In this document: positions 1-10,600 of the stretch, piece by piece
Position numbering within the stretch: the stretch's first letter is position 1
Layout of the letters: the number at the start of each line of letters is the position of its first letter
From: Juglans regia
Taxonomy: Eukaryota; Streptophyta; Magnoliopsida; Fagales; Juglandaceae
Length of the DNA: 64,000 bases
NCBI RefSeq assembly: GCF_001411555.2
Contig: NC_049916.1
Coordinates: forward strand, 5,890,001 to 5,954,000
Direction: 5' to 3'
Translations under genes and position numbers: made by a program
Notes under the pieces: generated by a model
Seen by the model: the letters and a program-made list of their open reading frames with translations, nothing else
Databases searched by the model: none
What the model was told of the DNA's origin: nothing

Positions 1-117
1 ATTGTTAATGGTCCCCTACAATCGCATATAAGAGAAAGGAAGAGAAAAAAAAACATAAGATACCATTAAACATTATCATAAAATAATAACCCATGAGTTT
101 TTCTGTAATGAAACTGA

Positions 118-285
118 TCAAGACTGTGCATGCAACAGGATCAGAATCGTAATGCATATATGTACTTCATGATCAGCATGAACAGTCTCGCCTTCGGCCT
201 TCTCAGGGGCAACAGCATCATCATTAGAGAGTGACACCTTAAGGATATCAGACTCCTCCTTGGGCCTGCTCGCACAGCCTCCCAT
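118..285 (-). CDS. Small MGGC-start acidic protein, first exon (partial gene)
   Basis: The reading frame opens at 285 with Met-Gly-Gly-Cys followed by ASRPKEESD, then an acidic Ala/Glu/Asp-rich stretch. Gly2 plus Cys4 is the classic pattern for N-myristoylation with nearby palmitoylation, so the product is probably attached to the inner face of the plasma membrane. I recall short plant proteins that begin MGGCASRPK or similar and are otherwise uncharacterised. Unspliced, the frame stops at 118-120 (55 aa), but the last 15 codons turn hydrophobic and look intronic. A GT at 165-164 would end the exon at 166 after 40 codons in phase 0, with later exons left of the window. A TATA-like box lies about 150 bases upstream. 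The longer frame opening at 377 on this strand is a shadow. The start is well supported; the 3' border is not. Confidence 0.55.
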   Translation of the reverse strand: MGGCASRPKEESDILKVSLSNDDAVAPEKAEGETVHADHEVHICITILILLHAQS

Positions 286-435
286 TTATTGATAAAGGTG
301 GGTGGCTGAAAGACCGAAATAAGATTGAGAATGCTGCTTAAGGATGAGAGCGTTTGAAGCTTGGAATTACAGGACAAAGGGGAGGAAGTGGTAGCTATTA
401 GGGTAATATAGCCAACAATTGCATATATTTAGGAG

Positions 436-442
436 CTATATA
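436..442 (-). promoter_or_regulatory. TATA-like box of the MGGC gene
   Basis: TATATAG reads on the minus strand about 150 bases upstream of the ATG at 285, which would allow a 5' leader of roughly 120 bases. AT-rich surroundings make chance matches common. Confidence 0.3.
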
Positions 443-744
443 TGGTTATGCAATAGCACGTTAGTTAATGTAGCAAATCATAGGCCAAAAATCTCTGTGT
501 GACTTGTTCATACCGACAACAATGTTAATTGCTTTAGGGCCTCTCATGATGCATGCATGGTTGCGTAGTAGTAACTGTTGTATTTGGTTAATTATGGCAG
601 TCATGAATTTCATGGTTGGCAGCCTAGCTAGCTACCTAGACTAATTAATTACATGGTTAATTAATGCTCTAAACTTAGAACATTTTCTCGAAAATAAAGG
701 GAAAATGGTTTTTCCAAAACTAATTAATATTAGTTGGTCTTATT
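443..744. other. Intergenic, AT-rich
   Basis: Upstream flank of the MGGC gene. No coding signal or recognisable element seen. Confidence 0.5.
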
Positions 745-1020
745 AGAATACAATTTTTTTTTTTAATGTCGAAAAAAATTTCATTAAGCAAACTCAAAAA
801 TTACAAATAATTATCAATCTAGATGACTTGCTGAATAAAATCTGGGATTGATTCCAACCATACATTGATATCATCCACATTCCAAGCATATGATCTAATA
901 TCTATCAATCTTATGAGTTGCTTCATTGCACATTCTGTTAACACGTTCACTAGAACGGAAAATACTTTTACCGGCGATTCATTTTCTCTGGCAAAACCAA
1001 CAAAATTGCTACCTATCACG
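745..1020 (-). pseudogene. LINE 3' end fragment (RNase H C-terminus)
   Basis: On the minus strand the frame ends NVWLESIPDFIQQVI before a stop at 819-821. This is the usual C-terminal signature of the RNase H-like domain of plant L1-type LINEs (VWLE-x-P-x-F-I). The T-rich run at about 752-765 on the plus strand is the poly-A tail of the element, so it is a 5'-truncated insertion. No other LINE domain is present nearby. Confidence 0.55.
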
Positions 1021-1733
1021 TTGAATCTTGCATCTCGGGAATGATCATATTATACTCTTTTAAGATTATAGGATATTACTCAATTAGTGCTTATAATATA
1101 AAAGATTTTAATTACATTAATTGATATATTGTGAGAGAATGATAGTACGGAATAATCTATAATCTAATAGTACCTTGTGATCTTCTATTTAGAATTAAAA
1201 GGTTTTATTAGTTCTATTTGTAAGTATCATTGATGGATCAAATGTTTTTTTTTTTTTTCATTTGATTTGATTTCAAGACTAGCCAAAAATAAAGCTCGGG
1301 ATCGAGCTAAATATATATTTAATTTTAGTTTATTTATTTTTCTATCAACTTACTCAAATTTGGTACAATGTGCATGATTAACTTTATAAAATAATTTTTT
1401 CGAACCATCATATAAAATATATTTAGTGACTAAATAATTTGTACCGTTTCATAAATTTATACTAATGTTTAGTTATTTTTATTGTAGCCCATTCTATTAT
1501 TATTAGAAAAATTATACTCATCATCTGTACATCACACACTACCTATGATTTTTTTTATTTTTATTTTTATTTTTTTCTTTATCAAATATGTGATGTATGA
1601 ATAATGAGTAGAATAATTCTTTTAGTTTAACAAGAACAAAAAAAAAAAAAAAAAAAAAATCAAGTGTGGTGTAAAAATAATGAGTAGAAAAACTTTTATT
1701 ATTATTACTAGGGAAATTTGGCTAGTAACCTCC
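1021..1733. repeat. AT-rich flank with a small MITE-like inverted repeat
   Basis: About 1503-1625 is bounded by imperfect inverted ends: AGAAAAATTATACTCATCAT on the left and, read from the right on the other strand, AGAATTATTCTACTCATTAT. Both continue into a CATCACA motif. Related end sequences recur at 1664-1700 and around 12870-13690, so this is a repeated family. A 25-base poly-A run lies at 1632-1659. No gene seen. Confidence 0.45.
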
Positions 1734-2396
1734 TTGTGCTTTTTATTTTTTTGAAGCTCATCTTCTGTGCTTTATTTAGGAATAACTTCTTCTAGTACTA
1801 CAACAAACTTGAAATCTAATCCCTTTATTACAAATCCCATCCATTTGACTTAACAAATACACATGGCAACATATAAGATTGCCAAGTGGAAAATTCTATC
1901 TTTTAAAACTTTAAACTATACTATAATTTTTTGAAAACAACTTTATTTTAAAAAACCAAAATTAAAAAGGGAAAAAAGTTATTATTTCTTTAAAAAACAA
2001 AGAGAAGGTGGCGGGAAGGCAGTTCCTCCACGTTTTTCAGCACCCAATGGTGGCCCTGGCATAAGTCTACGGGTGGCCGAGAAAAGGGCCACCACCATGG
2101 TATTTTTTGGCTCATTGGTGGCCTGAAACAACCACTACTTTTTTGTGCCACCACACGGGGACCCGAGCTGCCGGGTTCGGCCCCCATGGTGGGTAGATCC
2201 CCTCCCCTTCTTTCATTTCTTTTTCTTAATTAATTATTAAAAAAAATAAAATTTTCAATGTGTCTATGTCACGTATATTCATTATATTACATGGAGGTCT
2301 TTTTTAATAGACGGACCATATTTCAAGTTTATTTTAGCACAAAATTAACAGTTATGCCTCCAAGAAATGTGCATAAAAGCATAGGGGTTACAGGTC
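1734..2396. repeat. Candidate MITE with GGTGGCC-rich core
   Basis: The left end reads TAACCTCCTTGTGCTTTT and the right end, reverse complemented, TAACCCCTATGCTTTT, an imperfect terminal inverted repeat. The interior (about 2010-2190) is unusually GC-rich for the region and carries several GGTGGCC and GGCCACC motifs. A frame at 1990-2187 is a by-product of this core. Target-site duplications were not resolved, so the superfamily is unknown. Confidence 0.4.
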
Positions 2397-2529
2397 AAAA
2401 TGCCCTTATTTTCTTAGATAAATAAGAAGAAAGATATTCTTCTACATTTCAAGTGTCACGTTTTGTGAAACTTCACGGTAATAAAATCAAGTATGAAGTT
2501 ATATTGTTCAATTAATATTCGGATCATAA

Positions 2530-2836
2530 TTAGGAGTGTAAATAAGTCGAGTTTAAGTAGGAGTCGGTGGTCAAAATACTTTTAATTAATTTGTATTCTA
2601 ACACGAGTTGAGCTCGATTTGTTATTGAGATGCATTTTAAATTCACAAATAGCTTATTTATTATTCGACCAATCTCCAACTTGTTCATGAACTATTTAAT
2701 TTTTACAAAATGAATTCTTGATATTATATATTACAACTTTATCTTCAAATTTTAACAAATAAACATTGATTTTTCATGAATATCTCTTTACCTAATTTCT
2801 ATTATACGTAGATATACATACATACATACGTATATG

Positions 2837-2874
<38 letters not shown>

Positions 2875-2900
2875 GTGGTGGGGCAATTTTTTTTTTGGGG
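2530..2900. repeat. Possible TCGAG-rich hAT-like repeat, 5' end
   Basis: Starts TAGGAGTGTAAATAAGTCGA, close to the TAGGGGTGT ends of the hAT-like elements elsewhere in this window. It then holds GAGTTGAGCTCG-type motifs and ends in a (TA)n tract at 2839-2870. No matching right end was found, so it is probably truncated. Confidence 0.3.
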
Positions 2901-4560
2901 AGTGGGGCTACGTGTATAATATATTTCCTGTCATATATGATGATGTAAAAAGGGATACGTAATGATGATATAGTATAGAAAAAAAAAAGAGCAACTTTAA
3001 CTTAAGAAAATGCAGTAATCACAAATAGATTACATAAAAGTAAATTAATAAATTGATGTGATATGTCAAATTATAAAATTATTTTTATTATAATGTAAAT
3101 CTAATAGATTCTATGAAGTACATCAGTTTGTGAGTTTACTTTGTACAATCTCTTTGTGTCTGCTAACAAACAAAATCATAAGCAAGAGGAGGCGTCCCTC
3201 GTGTAAAAAATAAGGGCTCTAGATTTAATTTTTGTTGGAGGGGGTAGAGGCCTTAACTTCCTCCTCCTCCTCCCTCTCATTCCTCCATTTACCTATCTTA
3301 TCTATCAAAATTTCTTTTACTTAGTTTTATTTTACTTTCTTCAAAGTCGAAAAATAAAGATCTATAGCTTTCCGGTAACAACTGAGAGACATGTGCAGCA
3401 CAACTAAATTCACAGTTTGAAAATCGTTAGGTGGAAAGTCGTGATTTTGTAAAAATCATCACTCGTGATTCTTACGCGCTGCCCACATCTGCGCATGATC
3501 CTCACGCGCCACTCCTTCCGACAGCTTTTCTCGACACCCGCGCCAGATTACCGGACTCGCCACCATCAGACATTTCAACTTTGACCTTAATTGGTGGTTG
3601 AAAAGAGACAAGTGTGTTACATTTACGGGCTGTCACAGATTTCGAAATCTGTCGAAGTTAGTTCAAATTGTAATCTGTCATTTTTCGCATCTATCTTACT
3701 ACTTTTCTTTTTGGTTTCCTTATTGTTAATTAAAATAAAAAAATAGTTTGTTTCTCAGATGTTTGTCTGTAGATGTTGAGTCTCTATTTAGTTAGAGACT
3801 GTTGTCTCTTAGATATTTGTTTGTAAAGAATATCAACAATAGTGAAGACTAGATCAGTCACAAAAAGAAATGGTATACTGGTGGAGCTCCAAATGCATTA
3901 TTTTAATTTATGATGTCATGTTTGATATAGAGACATTCTATAATGTATTCGATCATAGATGTAAATTTTTTTGATAAATGAATGATGACAAGTTTCCTTA
4001 AATATAAAGCATAGAGAAGAACAATAATAAGGTTGATGGGAACAATAGGTGATAGAAAAAAAATTGTACGTTGGCTGTTGGTTTTTTTTCTTAAAAAAAA
4101 AAAAACATCTTTTGACTTTTAGAAACTTACTAAAATCAAATTTTGAGTTAAAAAGATGATGATTTTATTAAAACCTTAAGCTGAAATATTCGTTTTTATG
4201 TAAAATGTCTATATATTTTTTAATAAGATTTTTTGAAAAGACTTGTGAGTGTTAGATTTTTTGAATTAATCTTATTTCCTTTTTAAAAAAATTTGTAAGA
4301 AAATATTTTTAATCAAAAGTAATTTCTTATTTAGAAAATTACTCACTTTGAATTTGAGAAAGGCATTTTGTTATTTTTAAATTAACTTTACAGATATCTT
4401 TTTCAAAAAGGAATGTATCTTAATTTTCTGAAAATAATTGTCAAAATTAATAATTTCATAATTTGACTGGTAATTTTAAGGGATTTTTTTAATATATATT
4501 TTATTTTTAAAAAGAATGGACCGAGTCAGGACCCAAAGAATTGACGAGCCAGGCCTCGGA
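2901..4560. other. Intergenic, AT-rich, no gene seen
   Basis: No frame with protein-like composition on either strand. It contains simple A/T runs and, near 3470-3560, a short GC-richer stretch with no recognisable content. Confidence 0.5.
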
Positions 4561-4586
4561 CCTTTTCTTTTCTTTTCTTTTCTTTT
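4561..4586 (+). repeat. (TTTTC)n microsatellite
   Basis: About five pyrimidine TTTTC units, some 170 bases upstream of the Kazal ORF, in a position where it could sit in the promoter or 5' leader. Confidence 0.85.
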
Positions 4587-4757
4587 TCCTAAATAATTGC
4601 ACGTATCCTAATTTGGTCAATTAGGGTTCATATTTGGGTTTCAGCTAATTTCGGATTCGAATGATTTTCCAATCAGCTTCAAAATCATAGGCTTCTCATC
4701 TTTGGGCTCTCAATTCCCTAAGGCGCGCCCTCCGAAGGGAGCTCGCCTTTCCGAATC

Positions 4758-5150
4758 ATGGCCCCATTCGCCAAATCCAGATCCTCTCTCATCGTCGTCA
4801 TGATCACCTTAGTCTTCACCATCGCCTCCTTCCCCACCATCCGATCCGAGCACCACTCCTCGGCCATCCGATTACCATCCGAAGATGACGGAAATAACTG
4901 CGCCGGAGGATCCGTGCCTGCCTCCTGCCCCATCAAGTGCTTCCGGCCCGACCCAGTTTGTGGCGTCGACGGCGTCACCTACTGGTGCGGCTGCCCCGAA
5001 GCTCTGTGCGCCGGCGTCAAGGTCGCCAAGTTCGGATTCTGCGAGGTTGGCAATGGCGGGCCGGGCCCTCTCTCCGGCCAGGCCCTCCTTCTGGTCCATA
5101 TCGTATGGCTGATTGTGCTCGGCTTTTCCGTCTTGTTCGGGCTTTTCTGA
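4758..5150 (+). CDS. Kazal-type serine protease inhibitor family protein, secreted
   Basis: Single-exon frame of 130 aa. Residues about 11-30 form a hydrophobic signal peptide (LIVVMITLVFTIASFPTIRS). Cysteines at 48, 57, 61, 68, 77, 79, 84 and 95 and the block PVCGVDGVTYWCGC match the plant Kazal-type inhibitor family, a group of small secreted proteins of about 130-145 aa thought to inhibit serine proteases in the apoplast. After a Gly/Pro-rich spacer (residues 98-107) the last 22 residues are strongly hydrophobic and end at the stop, as in a GPI-attachment signal or a C-terminal membrane anchor. The start is the first ATG of the frame and gives a proper signal peptide. The coding part is more GC-rich than its flanks. 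Overlapping frames on both strands here are shadows. Anchoring and inhibitory activity are inferred. Confidence 0.9.
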   Translation: MAPFAKSRSSLIVVMITLVFTIASFPTIRSEHHSSAIRLPSEDDGNNCAGGSVPASCPIKCFRPDPVCGVDGVTYWCGCPEALCAGVKVAKFGFCEVGNGGPGPLSGQALLLVHIVWLIVLGFSVLFGLF

Positions 5151-5539
5151 AGGGTTTTGGGCTCTTCAGGGACTTCATATCACGGATTGATTGCTCAGGT
5201 TTTTCTTTTTAGTCATTTTTTTGTGAGAGTTCGTGGGTGAGAGGAGCGGTATTCGGTGCATATTTTTTTGTCTGTATGATAGAGGCACATATACGGCTAT
5301 TGTTTGTCTTCTCCCCAATATTCTTTTTGTTATATATAAGCTCCATTCTTTTCTTTCGTGATGGATGTGGGTTTGATTTTCCTTCTGTGTTTCTTATTAT
5401 TAAATTCGTAGGAGTTATTGAGATTATCAGAACGTTCTTATTATGGATTAACGGTGAAGGATTGAAGTTAATTGACCCAGTCTAAGATTGCTTTTTTGTT
5501 GGCAAAATAAGGAAAATTATTAGTTTCCGGGAATGGAGT
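5151..5539 (+). other. 3' flank of the Kazal gene
   Basis: T-rich sequence, probably the 3' UTR. The 82-codon frame at 5237-5485 has no protein-like features. Confidence 0.5.
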
Positions 5540-6400
5540 ATTCTTAGTTCTATCCTATCTATTAGAGGAAACTACAGAGCATATTTTATGGGGCTGTCCT
5601 TCAGCTGCAGATGTATGGAACGTTTGTTCAAAGGCAATACAGAAATGTAGGTAGATGTTTCTTTGATGTTTTCTCACAATTGTTAACCAAATGTAGTGAA
5701 GAGGAGATGGCACTGATGATGGTAATCTGTAGGTTATGACATAATAGATTCATATTTGAAGGTGTTTTTCAGCATCCAAGTACGCTTGTTAAAATGGCAA
5801 GAGAGTTCCTTAAATATTTCCATAGAGCATTGCAAGAAGAACTGCGTAAGGGCCCTGACAGACAAACTACCCCACAAGGTGGTTTCCTCCAGAAGAAGGT
5901 TTTGTAAAGGTTACTTGGGATATTGCCTTGAATCAATGAACCAGGATGATGGTTGTAGGGATCATTATACGTGACAGTAAAGGAGAAGTTCTGGCCTCAA
6001 GACAGACTCCAAAGATATTTTATCCAGATCCAGTAGTGGCAGAAACTTGGGGTATTTATGCTGCAGTGGAATTTGCATCGGAGCTTTGTTTCTGCAGAGT
6101 AATTTTTGAAGGACATGCAAAGACTGGAAAGTGACTGTAAAATAGTTGCAGATTTGGTCACCTGGTGCGTGACTGTAAAATGCTCTTAACAAGAATGCAA
6201 GACTGGAAAGTGGTTCATGTCAAGAGAATAGCAAACCAAGTAGCTCATTGCCTAGCAAAAAGTGCTGCAAGTTTGACTGCAGATTTAGTTAATCTAGAAT
6301 CATTCCTGCACATATTCAGTCCATAGTGGCTGATGATTGTAATTCAGTTTGATCAATGAAGCTGATTCCCTGTTTTTGTGTTTTTTTTTTTTTTAAAAAA
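5540..6400 (+). pseudogene. LINE fragment (zinc-binding RT tail and RNase H)
   Basis: In order on the plus strand: a fragment reading TTEHILWGCPSAADVWNVC at about 5570-5630 (zf-RVT motif of plant LINEs), then RNase H-like pieces at 5946-6130 (VGIIIRDSKGEVLA, VVAETWGIYAAVEFA) and 6190-6330 (VKRIANQVAHCLAKSAASL). It ends in a T-rich and then A-rich tail near 6380-6400. The frame is broken several times, so it is dead. The reverse transcriptase core is absent. Confidence 0.75.
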
Positions 6401-7324
6401 AAGAGGTTCTATCCTATCATACAATGGAATATCACTACTGTCAAAGACACAAAATGATGTTAGTACTGTCAAAAGAAACAGTCATCATGTTTGGCCTGTT
6501 TAAATAGATCGTGGGGAAAGAAAACCTGGAATGCCTTTCAAATTGACGTATGTGCTGACTTCTAGATGGTTCCTATTAAATTGGCTCCAAATTTTGGGAA
6601 CCTCCTCTCATAGCTGTTTTCTTTGCTCTCACCATTGAACAAAAAATGGCCCACATTTGATATTTAATGGGTGACTTGCAATAGATCGAACATGCATCCC
6701 AGTTATGATGCGCTTGAGGCTTGCTTATAATTTAATGTTTTTATGTGGACAACGACATCAATTGTGTACCAGGTAGAACATAGGCATTACGGGAGATGAT
6801 TTGAAGGAATGCAGCAGAAAGGTTGCAATTCATAGCAATGCAGGGACATCTTAAGGAAACTGAGCATCAAGAAGAAGAAACTGCAACTGTTCCTACTCAA
6901 AAGGGTTTGACTTTGATCCTCCCGTACTACATTTTGGGTGCCATGTGAAACAAATTAGACCCAACCAATTTCAATCATGTTGAATAGGAACTTTTATAGT
7001 CAGAATCAATAAAACATAATCCATTTGCAGGCACATGCATAGACTGACGCAGAAACGACAATTTGAAATGCATGTTCCACAGCTTCTGACCAAAAAATTT
7101 TGAAATCCTTTGATTTCACCAAGGAAATTTTATCCTAATTGGCCACATGGCATGGCAAGTGATCTGCCGAATGAGTAGGCATCCTAGAATCAGTCTAATA
7201 TAATAGACTTTCCTCTCCTCAAATCATTTAGAAACTTCGCCAAACAGATTAGGGGAACAACCACAAAATTGACAAAACCAAGTATAACACAGTTTGGTTT
7301 AATTCCACAAGAAGTTTGGTGGGA
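6401..7324. other. Intergenic and 3' flank of the stomatin-like gene
   Basis: No coding signal seen. The right 100 bases or so should be the 3' UTR of the minus-strand gene ending at 7325. Confidence 0.5.
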
Positions 7325-7619
7325 TCAACTATGTGCTCCTTTATCAGGGTTCTGAAGTGAGAATCTTGGTTTGCTATCGCCAAGATGACCTTTATCAGCA
7401 GTTTTAGCAGTGGCGGCACTCTCATCTCCAGCGGAAGCATCGCTTTTTACACCTATTGTCAACGCAGGGGAAGATGTTTCATTCGATCCATCACTGGAAA
7501 CATTTCCGATCAAGCTCTTGTACATGGTGAGTGCTTGAGCCATCATGCTGGAAGGATTGGCAACTCCACTAGGAAGCAACATTGTTGTGCCCTGTTAAAA
7601 CAGAGGAAAGCAACAAAAA

Positions 7620-7662
<43 letters not shown>

Positions 7663-10600
7663 TTAGTGAAAGAATTGAGCATATCAAAGAATATACTTGC
7701 ATATAATGAAGTATGTACATCACCTCCTTGGCAATATTACTGAATGCATGAATATATTGTTCAGCAATTCTTAAACTCGCTGCCTGCAAACCACATCATA
7801 GCATTAGTTGCCAACTGTCTTTATAATATATTTTCATGTGCCCCAGACCAGCACTTTCATTTATGAGCCAAATATGCCGTCATTGGAAGACACTATTAGG
7901 AACATGCAAGCAGATCTTCATCCTAATTGGCGTCACTTGAAAGCTATTGAAAATACATATGAACATTGCCATCTATCTCAAAGAAGTTCTGAATGCAGCC
8001 AATGAACATTGAAGAAATCAAGATCTTATGCATCTCAAATCGATTTGGATAGATAAGAAAGTTAGACTTGTCAGAAAAATTTTTCTCGCCAAAAAATGAA
8101 AAGAAAACCCACAACGCCTTGCCAATTTAGCTCATATGCTGAGCGCACAGGCAGGCACCTTAAAAATGTAGCATGGAACTTTACGACTACTACGTAAATA
8201 AGTTCTTTCCAAACCTCAGCAAATGCCAGGACAAGCAAAGGTATGAGATATTCAGTTGTAAAGCTCTATCTCGCTCAAAGGGTAGAATGAATTGATTGCT
8301 CTAAAATTTAAAACATTCAAAATGAAGCATTGTAACCTGAATCCACCATAACTAAGTGCAAACCAACATATTGGCAGAACTAGCATCCATTGGTGGAAAC
8401 CCAATTAAATAAAAATTCAAATGGAATGGGCAGCACCTTTTGGACTCTCAAACATATATGAGTTCCACTTTTTCCATTTGGAAGAAAACAATATCAAACA
8501 ATGTAGTTGGCATGCACTAGGTACAATGTCTAGAATACCACCCGAAAGGCAAGAACTCAAGATCATCTAAGGACCTCACCTCTACTCCTCCATTTTCCTT
8601 GAGTGCCTGTGACACCATGGCAAGTCCTTCAGCTGTTGCTCTGGCTTTAGCAAGGATGGCTTCTGCTTCACCTGATATAGAAGTATTGTTGGTAAGAAGA
8701 CTGAAAAATGTCTATGGGGAAAGTAAAGGATCATCATCAAGATTTAGGGTGTCCCTTCAATTCGTGCTGTCTACATTAGACAAGAACATGGGTCAAGATA
8801 ACAATATCAGCATAGCACTTAAAAAAATTGATATTGACAAGCCATACAAGAGCACATGAACAATCCCCTTCAGTCAGACATGGTTCAACACATCCATAAC
8901 TTCCTTTCACAATGAAATACATGGCATAATGTTTTTTAATACACAGCATACATGTGTTTGTGACAACCTCTACTAACTAAAACTCTCTAATATAAACCAA
9001 AAATCTTCTTATTTAAGAATCCTATTATAGGACATGCTAAAATTATATACTTGTACATAATAGCAGATAATGTTTTGGAGACATCAGAACTAACACTATT
9101 AGGATGTAAGGAAACAATATTTTTATATTGTTGCTAATAAATTTGTATTGAAATAATGAATAACCTAGTGCTCTGTTAATTTGATCCATCTTTGCTGCTT
9201 CTGATTGTAAGATTACAGAACTCTTCTTTCCATCAGCAATATTGATGTTGGCCTGCCTTTCTCCTGTAAATCATAAAGAGGGATTAATCTCCAAGTACGC
9301 ATCAGGCTACCTACTTCAGTGGTGAATGGTGCTAAGCTAAATCAAACTCAGGAATAGGGAAGGAAATAAGGGCTAATAACTTGTCAGCACACCCCTAGAG
9401 GTTAAGTAAATTATTTAACCACGCAGAAAAAATTTACACATCAAACTGAATCTATTACCTTCAGATTCAAGAACTTGGGCTCTCTTTTTGCGTTCTGCTT
9501 CTGCTTGCATCTCCATAGCTACCCTCACTCCACGAGGAGGGGATATATCTCCTGAAAAGAAGAATGAGTGAAGCATTTACAAAAGAATCCATACAAATAT
9601 TAGCACAAAGGTCTGATACAATAACAAAAGCCAAACATGACTTACGTATTTCATAACGGAGGCACTGCAGACCCCAGTCTTTTGCAGCCACATTTATAGA
9701 TTCCTGCAATAGTTTTACCATTACAAAGAGCTATTACTCCTTTCTCCGAAGTAATCCATGAAATTATAAGAAAATATAGAAGCTCCAGAAAACCCAAATT
9801 CAATTCAAATCTAATTTAAGATAATAACTGTGATAAAACATATTAGAAAGCACTAACACCTCTAATTAAGTAAGGGAGAAAGCAAACTGAAGGGAAAAAC
9901 CACCATATTGTTGAATAACTTGTTCTAGCATTCTCCCCTCAGTTTGCTTTCTCCCTTACTTAATTCAGGTCAAAACAATGTTGAATTACCATGTCTATGG
10001 CAGGCATATCCATGGTCATTAAAATCTCAATTCATATCTGAAGATTTAATTGTTGTATCAAACTAGAAACTCAATATGAGGTAACCTTTTAGGATGAGAA
10101 TTGATAGGAATCCTATTCGAATCATGGGATATATTGGGATGGGTACCCACCCATTCTACCAATGATCTTGTTAGTGCACAAATGTTCTTGAGTTGTTTTT
10201 CATTTATTTTTGGAGAAGGGGATATGAGGTTGGTGTAGTAAAAAATTAATTTGAACTTGATCAGGATAATTGCCTTCATCCATATATCAATTTGTCAAAA
10301 CATAAAAGATATTTCATCATCGTAAACCCACTTTAGGTTTTTCCTAGTATAACTTCAACCATATTTCCACCATACATTGTGATTGATAACCAAAGGTGTT
10401 TTATAACACATCTTTGGACATGTTTGGTTTGCGGAACGGGCATTCCTATTCTTTTGTTTGGTGAAAAAAGATGAATATCTCAATGCAATTGAAGTGGAAT
10501 TCCTAAAATATCCAACTTTTTTCACAAAAATACCATTGTTCTTACTTTAAAGTTTAAATTTAAAATTTGATTTAAAAAAGGTTTAAAAATATAATAAAAA

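Noticed and set aside
4718..5212. Four overlapping frames on both strands over the Kazal gene
   Set aside because: They are shadows of the 4758-5150 frame, which alone has a signal peptide and the Kazal cysteine pattern.
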